Below, one piece after another: positions 1-7,802 of a stretch of 64,000 nt of DNA. This DNA comes from Duganella sp. Root1480D1 (GTDB taxonomy: Bacteria; Pseudomonadota; Gammaproteobacteria; Burkholderiales; Burkholderiaceae_D). Below the pieces are notes generated by a model. That model had not been told where the DNA came from. It saw only the letters and a program-made list of their open reading frames with translations, and did not search any database. Made by a program: the position numbers and the translations under genes. Position 1 is the first letter of the stretch. Every line of letters begins with the position of its first letter. The stretch covers positions 1-64,000 of the forward strand of contig NZ_LMFZ01000009.1 in assembly GCF_001427305.1 (NCBI RefSeq). Direction: 5' to 3'.

Positions 1-47
1 CTCCGGCAATCGGACATTTTGCTGCGCAAAATGTCCGATTGCCGGAG
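1..47. repeat. Perfect palindrome at the window edge
   Basis: Two arms of 22 bases (1-22 and 26-47) are exact reverse complements around a 3-base loop. There is no T-run beside it, so it is unlikely to be an ordinary terminator. It lies just beyond the terminator of the receptor gene that ends at 120. Similar gene-end palindromes occur at 46497-46517, 56095-56140 and 63250-63277. The left flank is outside the window, so the unit may be longer. Confidence 0.75.
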
Positions 48-62
48 CTGACCCCGACTTTC

Positions 63-103
63 AAAAAAAAACGCCCCGGCGCTTGCGCGCACGGGGCGTT
101 TTG
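63..103 (-). terminator. Rho-independent terminator of the TonB-dependent receptor gene
   Basis: Read on the minus strand, an 11-base stem (68-78 with 92-102) rich in G and C is followed by a long T-run. It lies 17 bases after the stop codon of the receptor. Confidence 0.85.
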
Positions 104-119
104 CTACTGAGGGCAGCGC

Positions 120-2873
120 TTAGAAGGCGTAATTGCCGGTCAGGTAGAAGGTGCGGCCCATTGGGTCGGCGTAGCGTGGGTCGAAGCCAACCTGGTGGCC
201 CGAGGAGTTACGCAGCGACAGAGGAGGATCGCGATCCAGCAGGTTCTTGATACCGGCGCGCAGTGCCAACTGTTTGTTGACAGTCCACTTGCCTTGCCAG
301 TCCCAGGTCAGGTGCGAAGGCACGTGCAGGCGGATCTTCTCGCTCACGTTGGTGTCCAGGTTCAGCACGGTCGCCGACGCGTCGGTATAGCCGTTGCGGT
401 AGTTGGCGATCAGGGTGTTGCTGAAGGCACCAGTCTCCAGGGTGGTGGTCCAACGCACAACGTGACGGAACGCGACTTTGTTGTCGGTGCCGAAGAAGTT
501 CATGTCGTTGGTCCACTTGTCCGAAGTGCCTGGCTCGGTGTAGTCGGACTTGATCAGGTAGGTACCTGCCAGGTTCGAGGTCAGGTTGCCGAAGCCGAAC
601 TTGTGGCGTGCGGTGAAGTCCCAGTCCAGGCCCTGGCTGTGGGTCTTGCCGATGTTGATCGACAGCGACTTGAAGGCCCAGTAGGTAGCGCCGGTTGCAG
701 GCTGGGTGAAGGTGGTGAACAGGTCACGGAACTTGACCGGGTCGGAGAACGCCAGTTGCTCGGACACTTCCGAAACCGCGTCGGTCATCTTCACATCCCA
801 CAGGTCGGCACCGAAGGAGAAGGCATTGGTCGGTTCAGCGCGGAAGCCGATGGTGAACTGCTTCGACTTCTCAGGACGCAGGTCCGGATTGCCGCCGGAG
901 TACACGTTGTACTGCGACTTGCCAGGCTGGCACAGCGAATCGTTGCCCAGGACGGTTGGGCAGCCGTAGGAGCTGGCGGTGAAGCCGGCGGTAACCAGCG
1001 GCTGGCCGATGTTCAGCATGGAAGGCGCCTTGAAGCCGGTGCCGTAGGAGCCGCGTACCAGGAAGCCCTGGGTTGGCTGCCAGCGTGCCGATACCTTGTA
1101 GGTGGTTGCGTGTTCACGCTTGCCCATCGTGGTATTGGTCAGGCCGTTGTCGATGGCGGAGTAGCCGTCGTAACGCACGGCGCCGGTCACTTCGACGGAC
1201 TTCGTCACTGGAGCAGCCAGTTCGGTGAACAGACCGTAGGTGTCGCGATCCATGTCGTAACGTGCAGGAGTGCTGAAGTTGTAGATCGAACCGTTGCTTG
1301 CCGCTTCGGAAGGAGTCTGCTCGTAGTGGTAGTTGCGGAAGTCGCCGCCCACTGCGATCTGCACGGCGCCGCCTGGCAGGTTGAACAGTTCGCGCGAGCC
1401 GCGTGCGTCGATGCCCTTCAGGGTGGTCGATGCTTCACGGATCGAGCCGATGAAGGTCGCGTCGGACAGTTGCTGGGCAGTCGCCTTGGTGCTGCCGATT
1501 GGTTCGAACGGATTGATGGTGCGGCTGGCGATCATGTCGCGGAACGGCTGGTTCAGCGCGTAGCCGCCAACGTAACGCTCGTCGATCTTGTTGCGGGACC
1601 AGGTCAGGCCGGTGTTGAACGACCATGCGCCCAGTTCGCCTTCTGCGCCGGTAACGAAGTGGGTCGAATCGGTGATGGTGTTGCTGGCGCGGCTGCCAAA
1701 GTCAAAGGTGCGGTACAGGGCGTTGACCGAAGTCACACGCGAATCCTGGTCGGCGGTCAGGTATGGCTTGACGTAATCGTTGTAGTAAGCCGAACCTTTG
1801 GCAACGCTGATCGGCGCGGTGTTGGCGGCGATACGTGCGGTCAGGTCCAGGCGCGACAGCGCGGTCTCGGCGAACAGGTTGATGTTGTCGGTCAGCTTGA
1901 AGGTGGCTTTGCCGAAGAAGCTGTCACGCTTGTTCTCAGGAACGATTTCAACCATCGTGCCGGAGTCGAAGCCGCAGTTCTGGGTGGTAGCGTCGTTGGC
2001 GGCCTGGTAGAAGTTCACCGGAGCGCACTTGCCGTTAGCCTTGTAGTACGGGTTAAAACCGATCGACTCGGTGCCGGTGCCGCTGGCTTTGTTCATCTTG
2101 ACCTGAACGTTGGCAGGGATTGCCGACGAGCTGGTGCGGTCCATCACGTAGTTGTGGCCATTGTGGGTAAATGGCACGTAGGAAGTCTTGGCGAACTCGC
2201 GCTCGGTGGCCTTGACGGCGGTGCGCTCGTCGTGGCGGTAGGAGCCAACCAGCTTGATGCGGCCCGCTTCATCGGTCCAGCCGGAGGTCAGGTTGAAGTA
2301 GGTCTGGCGGCCGGCGCTGCTGTCGAACGGCTGGGTGATGTTGGCTTCGATCGAGGTAGCTTTGACGCTGTCTTTCAGGATGAAGTTGATCACGCCGGCG
2401 ATCGCGTCGGAACCGTACAGGGCGGATGCGCCGTCGGTCAGGATTTCAACGCGCTCAACCGCGCTCATCGGAATGGCATTCAGGTTAACGGCGGAACCCG
2501 AACCTTGCGGGGCCACGCGGCGGCCGTTCAGCAGCACCAGGGTGTACTCTTCACCGATATTGTGAATCGATGCGGACACGTTGCCGCCCGAATTCGAGCC
2601 GGCAGCGACTGCATCAACGGTGAAGCCTTGCATTGCTGGCAGGGCCTGGATCAGGTCGGCCACGGTGCCGGCGCCGGTCTTGGCGATGGTTTCGGCGGAC
2701 AGGCGCTGCACTGGCAGTGCACCTTCGACGGCGATACGCTTGATCGCGGAACCGGTGATTTCAACGCGTTGCATCGGCGCTTCTTGCGCGGCTGCGTTGC
2801 CTGCAGCGATCAGGGCCAGGGCGGACATCGCCAGGCGCACGGAACGCGCACCGATCTTTTCTTGGAATGCCAT
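120..2873 (-). CDS. TonB-dependent outer membrane receptor (substrate unknown)
   Basis: This encodes a 917-residue outer-membrane receptor that would import a substrate using TonB-ExbBD energy. The start at 2873 is preferred over an upstream in-frame ATG because AAGGAG lies 8 bases before it and a signal peptide follows directly (hydrophobic residues 13-29, AAAQ end). A TonB-box-like RVEIT is at 36-40. The plug domain follows, with the typical ERVEILTDGASALYGSDAIA segment and a VNFILKD strand. The long barrel ends in the aromatic pattern TFYLTGNYAF with terminal Phe. The plug style (GSAIKR, DLIQALPAMQG) resembles receptors linked to carbohydrate or peptide uptake more than classical siderophore receptors, but the substrate cannot be read from sequence. 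It is a single gene with its own terminator, and I see no Fur box upstream. Confidence 0.88.
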   Translation of the reverse strand: MAFQEKIGARSVRLAMSALALIAAGNAAAQEAPMQRVEITGSAIKRIAVEGALPVQRLSAETIAKTGAGTVADLIQALPAMQGFTVDAVAAGSNSGGNVSASIHNIGEEYTLVLLNGRRVAPQGSGSAVNLNAIPMSAVERVEILTDGASALYGSDAIAGVINFILKDSVKATSIEANITQPFDSSAGRQTYFNLTSGWTDEAGRIKLVGSYRHDERTAVKATEREFAKTSYVPFTHNGHNYVMDRTSSSAIPANVQVKMNKASGTGTESIGFNPYYKANGKCAPVNFYQAANDATTQNCGFDSGTMVEIVPENKRDSFFGKATFKLTDNINLFAETALSRLDLTARIAANTAPISVAKGSAYYNDYVKPYLTADQDSRVTSVNALYRTFDFGSRASNTITDSTHFVTGAEGELGAWSFNTGLTWSRNKIDERYVGGYALNQPFRDMIASRTINPFEPIGSTKATAQQLSDATFIGSIREASTTLKGIDARGSRELFNLPGGAVQIAVGGDFRNYHYEQTPSEAASNGSIYNFSTPARYDMDRDTYGLFTELAAPVTKSVEVTGAVRYDGYSAIDNGLTNTTMGKREHATTYKVSARWQPTQGFLVRGSYGTGFKAPSMLNIGQPLVTAGFTASSYGCPTVLGNDSLCQPGKSQYNVYSGGNPDLRPEKSKQFTIGFRAEPTNAFSFGADLWDVKMTDAVSEVSEQLAFSDPVKFRDLFTTFTQPATGATYWAFKSLSINIGKTHSQGLDWDFTARHKFGFGNLTSNLAGTYLIKSDYTEPGTSDKWTNDMNFFGTDNKVAFRHVVRWTTTLETGAFSNTLIANYRNGYTDASATVLNLDTNVSEKIRLHVPSHLTWDWQGKWTVNKQLALRAGIKNLLDRDPPLSLRNSSGHQVGFDPRYADPMGRTFYLTGNYAF

Positions 2874-3212
2874 TTCTTTACTCCTTCGGGTTTCTGAAAA
2901 CGTTCGAATGAGCAAAGTTTCTTTTTTGCATTTTGCTCACCGACCGCGGATTATGGGGGGAGCAAACAAGCAATTTAATGCCCTGCAATTACATTTCTGA
3001 AAGTTACAGGGAAAATTCGCAAGATAGTGAAAGAATCGGAATTTAATTTGCCAAAAAACTAGGCATTTGTAGTTTTAACGCAACAACGCGAGAGACTTAT
3101 TCAATACATATTGATTTATTACGGCGAGAACTTGCCACGCACATCCAAGATATGCTTGTAATAAATTGTATTCAGACTTGATTGAATTGTATTTATACTT
3201 GACCATGGGAAA
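2874..3212. other. AT-rich intergenic region upstream of the receptor gene
   Basis: This 339-base stretch has no credible gene and is clearly richer in A and T than the surroundings. It should hold the promoter of the receptor gene (start 2873) and the 3' end of the reductase transcript. No terminator for the reductase operon is evident. The only structure I can define is a pair of direct repeats at 3164-3202. Confidence 0.7.
3164..3202. promoter_or_regulatory. Two 18-base direct repeats spaced 21 bases apart
   Basis: AATTGTATTCAGACTTGA (3164-3181) and AATTGTATTTATACTTGA (3185-3202) match at 16 of 18 positions. They start 21 bases apart, about two helical turns, as expected for tandem operator sites on one DNA face. 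They lie about 290 bases upstream of the receptor start and just after the reductase stop. The regulator is unknown. Confidence 0.4.
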
Positions 3213-4580
3213 TTAATAGACGTCGCGCCGGTAGCGGCCTGAACGCGAAACTTTCGCTATTTCGTCTTCGCCAAGAATTTCGCGCAGGACGCGGTCAACG
3301 CCCGCTGCCATCCCTTCCAGGCTGCCGCAAACATAAATGGCGGCCCCCTCCTCCACCCATTCACGCACGGTTTCCGCCTGGCGCAACAGCAGGTCTTGCA
3401 CGTATTGCCTGCCATCCGGGCCGCGCGACCAGGCCAGGTCAAGGCGCGGCAGCAAGCCGGTGCGCTGCCAGGCCGCCAGTTCCTCGTGGTAGAAGGCGTC
3501 GTGCGCCGGATCGCGTTCGCCGAACAGCAGCCAATTGCGCGCCTGGCCGGCGGCGGCGCGCGCCTTCAGGTGCCCGCGCAGGCCGGCCATGCCGCTACCG
3601 TTGCCGATCAGGATCAGCGGGCGAACGGCGTTGTCCCCGAGCCGGAAGCGGCGGTGTTCGCGCAGGCGCAGTCGCACCATGGCGCCCTCCGCAGCCTGCT
3701 GCGTAAGCCAGCCCGAAGCCAGGCCGTGGCTGCCGTCGCCATGGCGGTGCAGGCGTACCAGCAGGTGCACGCGGCCGTCGGCCGGGACCGATGCGACCGA
3801 GTATTCGCGCGGCCGATCGGGATCGGCCGGCGCGGCCACCTGCACCAGGTCGCCCGATTGCCAGGCCGGCAGCGCAAGGCCGGGCATCGGCTCCAGCTCA
3901 AGGTGGTAAATCGGCGCGCCGGCGCTGCCGGGGTTGAGCTGGCGGCGCGCCGCCAGGCGCCACTCCGCGAAATCGGGCGCGTCCCAGTCCGGCGCGTCGC
4001 TGGTGCCGGCCAGGTGGCTCAATTGCTGGCGCCAGGCGGCGATGGCAGGCGCGGCGCTGCGGTCGACCTCAACGCGCGGGAACAGCGCTTGCGCGCCGCG
4101 TGCCGCCAGCCAGGCGTCGAGCGCGCGGCCGAAGCCGCAGAAGCTGCTGTAGGCGCTGTCGCCCAGCGCCAGCACCGCGTAGTGCAGCTGCCCCAGCGCC
4201 AGGTCGCTGCGTGCCATCAGGCGCTGCGCAAAACGCGCCGCCGCATCGGGCGGATCGCCTTCGCCGTAAGTCGAAGTCAGGAACAGCACGCGTTCGGCCG
4301 CCTGCAGCGTGGCAGCGTCCAGTTCATCAAAATCGCACAGGTGGTTGGCAATGCCAGCCACACGCAGGGTTTCGCTGGTCTGGCGCGCCAGCAGTTCGGC
4401 GTTGCCGGTCTGGCTGGCGTAGGCCACCAGCCAAGGCGAATCGCGCGCCGCGGCGCGCGCGGCCAGCACTGCGGCGCGGACGCGCCGTGTGCGCAGCCAG
4501 GGCAGCAGGCATACCATGCCATAGCCGGCAATCATGGCGGCCGTCAGGGCGAGCCGGGTCGGGTCATTCGTCAGGATCAT
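3213..4580 (-). CDS. Membrane-anchored flavodoxin/FAD/NADPH reductase (sulfite reductase flavoprotein-like)
   Basis: This 455-residue diflavin reductase should pass electrons from NAD(P)H through FAD to FMN at the inner membrane. A single N-terminal membrane segment covers about 11-29. The flavodoxin domain follows, with YASQTGNAE (54-62), TSTYGEGDPPD (102-112) and LALGDSAYSSFCGFG (137-151). The FAD-binding motif is RPREYSVAS (256-264). The NADPH part shows PLILIGNGSGMAG (321-333), LLFGERD and YVCGSLEGMA (416-425), and ends in Tyr. It is the last gene of the PepSY-DUF2271-DUF4198-ApbE operon and its start overlaps the ApbE stop by 4 bases, implying coupled translation. I infer that it feeds electrons to the PepSY protein. 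It is not part of a sulfite reductase operon here. Confidence 0.85.
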   Translation of the reverse strand: MILTNDPTRLALTAAMIAGYGMVCLLPWLRTRRVRAAVLAARAAARDSPWLVAYASQTGNAELLARQTSETLRVAGIANHLCDFDELDAATLQAAERVLFLTSTYGEGDPPDAAARFAQRLMARSDLALGQLHYAVLALGDSAYSSFCGFGRALDAWLAARGAQALFPRVEVDRSAAPAIAAWRQQLSHLAGTSDAPDWDAPDFAEWRLAARRQLNPGSAGAPIYHLELEPMPGLALPAWQSGDLVQVAAPADPDRPREYSVASVPADGRVHLLVRLHRHGDGSHGLASGWLTQQAAEGAMVRLRLREHRRFRLGDNAVRPLILIGNGSGMAGLRGHLKARAAAGQARNWLLFGERDPAHDAFYHEELAAWQRTGLLPRLDLAWSRGPDGRQYVQDLLLRQAETVREWVEEGAAIYVCGSLEGMAAGVDRVLREILGEDEIAKVSRSGRYRRDVY

Positions 4581-5617
4581 TCTTCTTCAAGCATTTTCTC
4601 GAAACGGCTGCTCAGGATTTCCCGCAGCGCCTCGCCTTCGCGCAGCAGGAAGCGCGCGGCCAGGCCTTTGCGTTCGGCCAGCGCCAGGCCTGGCTCGGGC
4701 CCCAGCACCGTCAGCGCAGTAGACCAGGCGTCGGCCGCCATGGCGCTTTCGTGCACGACCGTCACCGATGCCAGCGCATTGCTGATCGGCATGCCGCTGC
4801 GAGGATCGATGGTATGCGGGCGCCGCGTGGCGTCCTGCATGAAATATTTGCGGTAGTCGCCCGAGGTGGCGACGGCCAGGCCGTGCAAGGCGACGGCAAT
4901 CTGGCCGGCACGGCCGGCACCGGCTGCTGGCGGCTCTTCCAGGGCCACCCACCAGGGCTGTCCATCGGGCTTGACACCGGCGCCGCGCAGCTCGCCCCCG
5001 ACTTCGACCAGGTAGTGCCGGCAGCCCTGCCCTTCCAGGTAATGCGCCAGCTTGTCCACGCTGAAGCCCTTGGCCACTGCGGACAGGTCCAGCTGCACGC
5101 CGCCGGGCTGGAAGGCGCGCTTGCGCGGGCTGTCCAGTTCCACCACACGGCCCGCCATGGCGGCACGCACAGCCGCCACGTCGCGCGCAGCGGGCGGCAC
5201 GAAGCCGGCCTGGTCATGCCGTCCAGCCGGGCCGAAACCCCACAGGTTGACCAGCGCGCCTGCGCAGGGGTCGCAGGCGCCGCCGGTCTCGCGCGCCACG
5301 TCGAGCGCGTACTTCAGGACTTCAAAAAAGTCGGCAGGCAGCGCATGCCAGGTGCAGGCGCCGGCGCGGTTGAAACGCCCCAGGTCCGAGGCCGGCTCCC
5401 AGTGGCTCATCTGCGCCACCACCTGCTCCAGTTGTTCCTGCAAGCCGGCCTGCAGGCTGGCCGCCCGCAGCGGTGCACCGGCAGCCATCGCGCCGGGCGC
5501 CAGCGCTACCCGCGCCGACCAGGTGGTACCCATGCTGGCGCCGCCGAAATCGACGATGCCCGCCCCCGCCGGCACTGGCACGGCGGAGATGGCGGGTGGC
5601 AGCAGTACCCGGCGCAC
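4577..5617 (-). CDS. apbE: FAD:protein FMN transferase (ApbE family)
   Basis: ApbE enzymes transfer FMN from FAD onto a Ser or Thr of a target protein in the extracytoplasmic space, using magnesium. The 346-residue product shows the family landmarks: GASMGTTWSAR near residues 26-36, LDLSAVAKGFSVD, LVEVGGELRG, HGLAVATSGDYRKYF, RRPHTIDPRSGMPI and the metal-site segment SAMAADAWSTAL. The N-terminus (about 20 residues) is only weakly hydrophobic and has no lipobox, so export is not obvious from sequence. It starts 4 bases after the DUF4198 stop and overlaps the reductase. The likely target is the DUF2271 protein two genes upstream, which carries a matching acceptor motif. Confidence 0.9.
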   Translation of the reverse strand: MRRVLLPPAISAVPVPAGAGIVDFGGASMGTTWSARVALAPGAMAAGAPLRAASLQAGLQEQLEQVVAQMSHWEPASDLGRFNRAGACTWHALPADFFEVLKYALDVARETGGACDPCAGALVNLWGFGPAGRHDQAGFVPPAARDVAAVRAAMAGRVVELDSPRKRAFQPGGVQLDLSAVAKGFSVDKLAHYLEGQGCRHYLVEVGGELRGAGVKPDGQPWWVALEEPPAAGAGRAGQIAVALHGLAVATSGDYRKYFMQDATRRPHTIDPRSGMPISNALASVTVVHESAMAADAWSTALTVLGPEPGLALAERKGLAARFLLREGEALREILSSRFEKMLEEE

Positions 5618-5621
5618 CTGC

Positions 5622-6449
5622 TTACTGCGGCAGTACTTCCACCGTCGCAGCGTAAGTCACGCGGCGGGGCGGCATCTGGCGCGGACCCGGCGGCTGTCCC
5701 GCTTGCGGCGCAGCGGCGGCCGGCCAGCTGCTGGAGACCAGGTACATGCCCGCCTCGGGGATCTTGAAGCTGATCTCGCCCCTGGCATCGGTCGACAAGC
5801 GGATCTCGCCCAGCGTGCCGCGATAGCGCACGCCGCCCGGGATCAGGCTGAAGGCCTGGTTGGCTGCTGGCTTCCCGTCCAGCAGGAACTTCCATTTCGC
5901 TTCTTCGCCCGCGCGCATATCGTTCGGGTGCGTCACCGGTACCAGCTCCAGGCCAACGCCAGTCGGCTTGAACACCGCCTCGTCGGTCTTGTTGGCGCTG
6001 ACGAAAGTCTCCAGGCGGCTGGCCGTGCGCGACACATTCAGCTCTTCCGCATTGGCCGGCACGTTGGCGGCCATCTCCGCCTCCTGGCCGCGCCAGCGCT
6101 TCACTTCACCATTGGCCTTCCAGCTTGCCATCACGGACTGGCTGACCAGGGCGATCTTGTAAGTGCCCGGCCTGGCCATCTTCACATCGAAGGTGGAACG
6201 CAGGCGGCCGGTCAGCGCGTTCTGCATGTCGACCCTGGCGCCATCCGGGCCGGTGATGGTGATGCCATCGAGCTTCAGGGGCTGGTGGTCGATATCGAAC
6301 AAGCCTTCCGAGATCGCCGCATCCACGGTGACCCAGGGCTCCTTGGCATCGACCAGCGAGGATGAAGGCAGCAGCCATGGCTTGTGCGCCTGGGCACTGA
6401 AGGCGGTGCCGGCCAGTGCCAGCGCGATCAGGGTTTTTCTCAGCTTCAT
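5622..6449 (-). CDS. Periplasmic DUF4198 (NikM-like) protein with predicted N-terminal His after processing
   Basis: This is a 275-residue exported protein. The signal peptide covers residues 1-21 (MKLRKTLIALALAGTAFSAQA), and cleavage would leave His22 as the mature N-terminus (HKPWLLPSS). That is an arrangement used for metal binding in some periplasmic families; its use here is inference. Later segments, such as RPGTYKIALVS and EAGMYLVSSSWPA, fit the two immunoglobulin-like domains of DUF4198 proteins, which are often near metal uptake genes. The C-terminus is Pro and Gly rich. It lies 9 bases after the DUF2271 gene and 4 before apbE. It may present or bind the metal ligand, but no biochemical role can be assigned from sequence alone. 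Confidence 0.75.
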   Translation of the reverse strand: MKLRKTLIALALAGTAFSAQAHKPWLLPSSSLVDAKEPWVTVDAAISEGLFDIDHQPLKLDGITITGPDGARVDMQNALTGRLRSTFDVKMARPGTYKIALVSQSVMASWKANGEVKRWRGQEAEMAANVPANAEELNVSRTASRLETFVSANKTDEAVFKPTGVGLELVPVTHPNDMRAGEEAKWKFLLDGKPAANQAFSLIPGGVRYRGTLGEIRLSTDARGEISFKIPEAGMYLVSSSWPAAAAPQAGQPPGPRQMPPRRVTYAATVEVLPQ

Positions 6450-6458
6450 GGCGGGTCC

Positions 6459-6974
6459 TTAAGGTTTGACTTGCACGGTCACATCGCCCAGTTCTTCCTT
6501 GCCCTTGGCGGAGAAGGACTGCGCCGATTTCGGCGGCCACGCCACCGGCACTTTCACCAGCTCGCGGCCGCCCGCTTCGCGCGCCGCTTCCAGCACCAGC
6601 TGGTAATTGCCGGCCGGGAGCTTGTTCAGCGCATCTTTCGCCACCGGGAAGTTCAGGGAAACTTCGCCCGGGGCGCGGGTGGCGCCGCTCACGCCATCCA
6701 TCGGCATTTCCACGTCACGGCCGGCCTTGCGCCACCACTGGCGCATGTCCTTCAGCCATTTGGTGCCGGCATTGTCCTTCTTCTTCACGTCGTACAGCAC
6801 GGCCAGGTTGGCCACCACCTTCTGGTCCGCATTCTCCAGCCAGGCCGCCACGTATGGGCGGTGGTATTCGGCCACGTTCAGTTGCGGGATATCGAATTTC
6901 AGCGTCAGGTCGGCCGCCATCGCGGACGCGCTCACCAGCGGCAGTCCGACGGCGATGGAATAACGAAGTTTCAT
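6459..6974 (-). CDS. Periplasmic DUF2271 protein with covalent-FMN (flavinylation) motif
   Basis: This is a 171-residue exported protein. The start at 6974 has AAGGAC 6 bases upstream and gives a clean signal peptide (about 1-21, ending SAMAA). The key observation is DGVSGAT at residues 93-99. This matches the (S/T)GA(S/T) acceptor motif, with preceding Asp, that ApbE flavinylates in proteins such as NqrC and RnfG; Thr99 would carry the FMN. The rest (ADLTLKFDIPQLNVAEYHRPYVA at the start, a Trp-rich KDMRQWWRK before the motif) agrees with DUF2271. It lies between the PepSY gene (10-base gap) and DUF4198, in an operon that also encodes ApbE. I infer a periplasmic flavin electron carrier. Confidence 0.82.
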   Translation of the reverse strand: MKLRYSIAVGLPLVSASAMAADLTLKFDIPQLNVAEYHRPYVAAWLENADQKVVANLAVLYDVKKKDNAGTKWLKDMRQWWRKAGRDVEMPMDGVSGATRAPGEVSLNFPVAKDALNKLPAGNYQLVLEAAREAGGRELVKVPVAWPPKSAQSFSAKGKEELGDVTVQVKP

Positions 6975-6984
6975 ACAGAAGTCC

Positions 6985-7647
6985 TTAATGAATGTAGAGC
7001 AAAGCGATAACGCATGGAATGACAACGCCCAGGCCCACCATCGGCCAGGTGAACGGCCGCTTGGCCGCGTGGAATTTCAGGATCAGCAAGCCGGTAATGC
7101 AGAACACCAGGCAGGCAGCCGCAAAGATATCGATGAACCAGTTCCAGGCCGCGCCGGTATTGCGGCCCTTGTGCACATCATTGAGCCAGGAGATCCAGCC
7201 GCGGTCGGTGTTCTCGAATTCCGCCGCGCCGTCCTCCAGGCCGATGCGCACCCAGGCATCGCCGCCCGCTTTCGGCAGCGGCAGGTAGACCTCATCGACC
7301 GACCATTCGGCTTCGCGCCCGCCAGCCTTGAGCGACCAGGTGTCGCGCAGCCAGCGTTCGCCCGCTTCCGGCAGCGGCGCCTTTTCGCCGTCGTGCTTTG
7401 CGGCGAACGCATGCAACTCACCCACCAGGGCGTCGGGCGCGGTGGCCTGCTGGCGCACCACGGACGGCTTGGCCTCGATCTGGCTGGCGTGGTTCAAGGT
7501 GATGCCTGTGACCGCGAACAGGAACATGCCGAGCAGGCACATGGCCGAACTGACCCAATGCCATTCATGCAGGAGCTTGAGCCAAACGGCGCGCTTGGCC
7601 TGGCGATTCGCCTCGATTTCTGGACTGCTCAAGTTGTTACTTTCCAT
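6985..7647 (-). CDS. PepSY-associated inner membrane protein (putative electron conduit)
   Basis: This 220-residue membrane protein has helices at about 33-51, 168-190 and 201-219 and a periplasmic PepSY-like middle. Histidines sit where such proteins bind haem: His27 and His30 (LLHEWHW), His53 (TLNH), His159 (LNDVHKG) and His193 (FHAAKRPF). Relatives of this family act as siderophore or flavin reductases that carry electrons across the inner membrane. It is the first gene of the five-gene operon and lies 155 bases from the divergent siderophore receptor, with a Fur box between. I read it as the membrane step between the cytoplasmic-side diflavin reductase and the flavinylated DUF2271 protein. 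The ribosome-binding site is weak. Confidence 0.82.
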   Translation of the reverse strand: MESNNLSSPEIEANRQAKRAVWLKLLHEWHWVSSAMCLLGMFLFAVTGITLNHASQIEAKPSVVRQQATAPDALVGELHAFAAKHDGEKAPLPEAGERWLRDTWSLKAGGREAEWSVDEVYLPLPKAGGDAWVRIGLEDGAAEFENTDRGWISWLNDVHKGRNTGAAWNWFIDIFAAACLVFCITGLLILKFHAAKRPFTWPMVGLGVVIPCVIALLYIH

Positions 7648-7661
7648 AAGTGAATACCGGA

Positions 7662-7705
7662 TGATAATGCACCAGACTTGCTAATGCAATTGAGAATCGT
7701 TATCA
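7662..7705. promoter_or_regulatory. Fur box between the PepSY operon and the siderophore receptor
   Basis: TGAGAATCGTTATCA at 7691-7705 fits the 7-1-7 Fur inverted repeat TGATAAT-n-ATTATCA with two mismatches. A further TGATAAT half site lies at 7662-7668, nearer the PepSY start. The position between divergent genes suggests iron-dependent control of both transcription units. Confidence 0.7.
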
Positions 7706-7802
7706 TTTACATTGCTTTACATACCCGCAACAGCCAGCCATCTCCAGTTTGACGGATGCAGCCAGCCGTAAAACATCAACTGCATCAAATCTGGAGAGAA
7801 TT

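Noticed and set aside
195..2897. A 900-codon open frame on the plus strand
   Set aside because: It is exactly antisense to the TonB-dependent receptor gene; open frames of this kind arise from GC-rich codon use. No domain is recognisable and the real gene has a signal peptide, ribosome-binding site and terminator.
3213..4580. Assignment as subunit alpha of assimilatory sulfite reductase (CysJ)
   Set aside because: The domain order is similar, but it has an N-terminal membrane anchor, is shorter, and is in an ApbE/PepSY operon with no sulfur assimilation genes.
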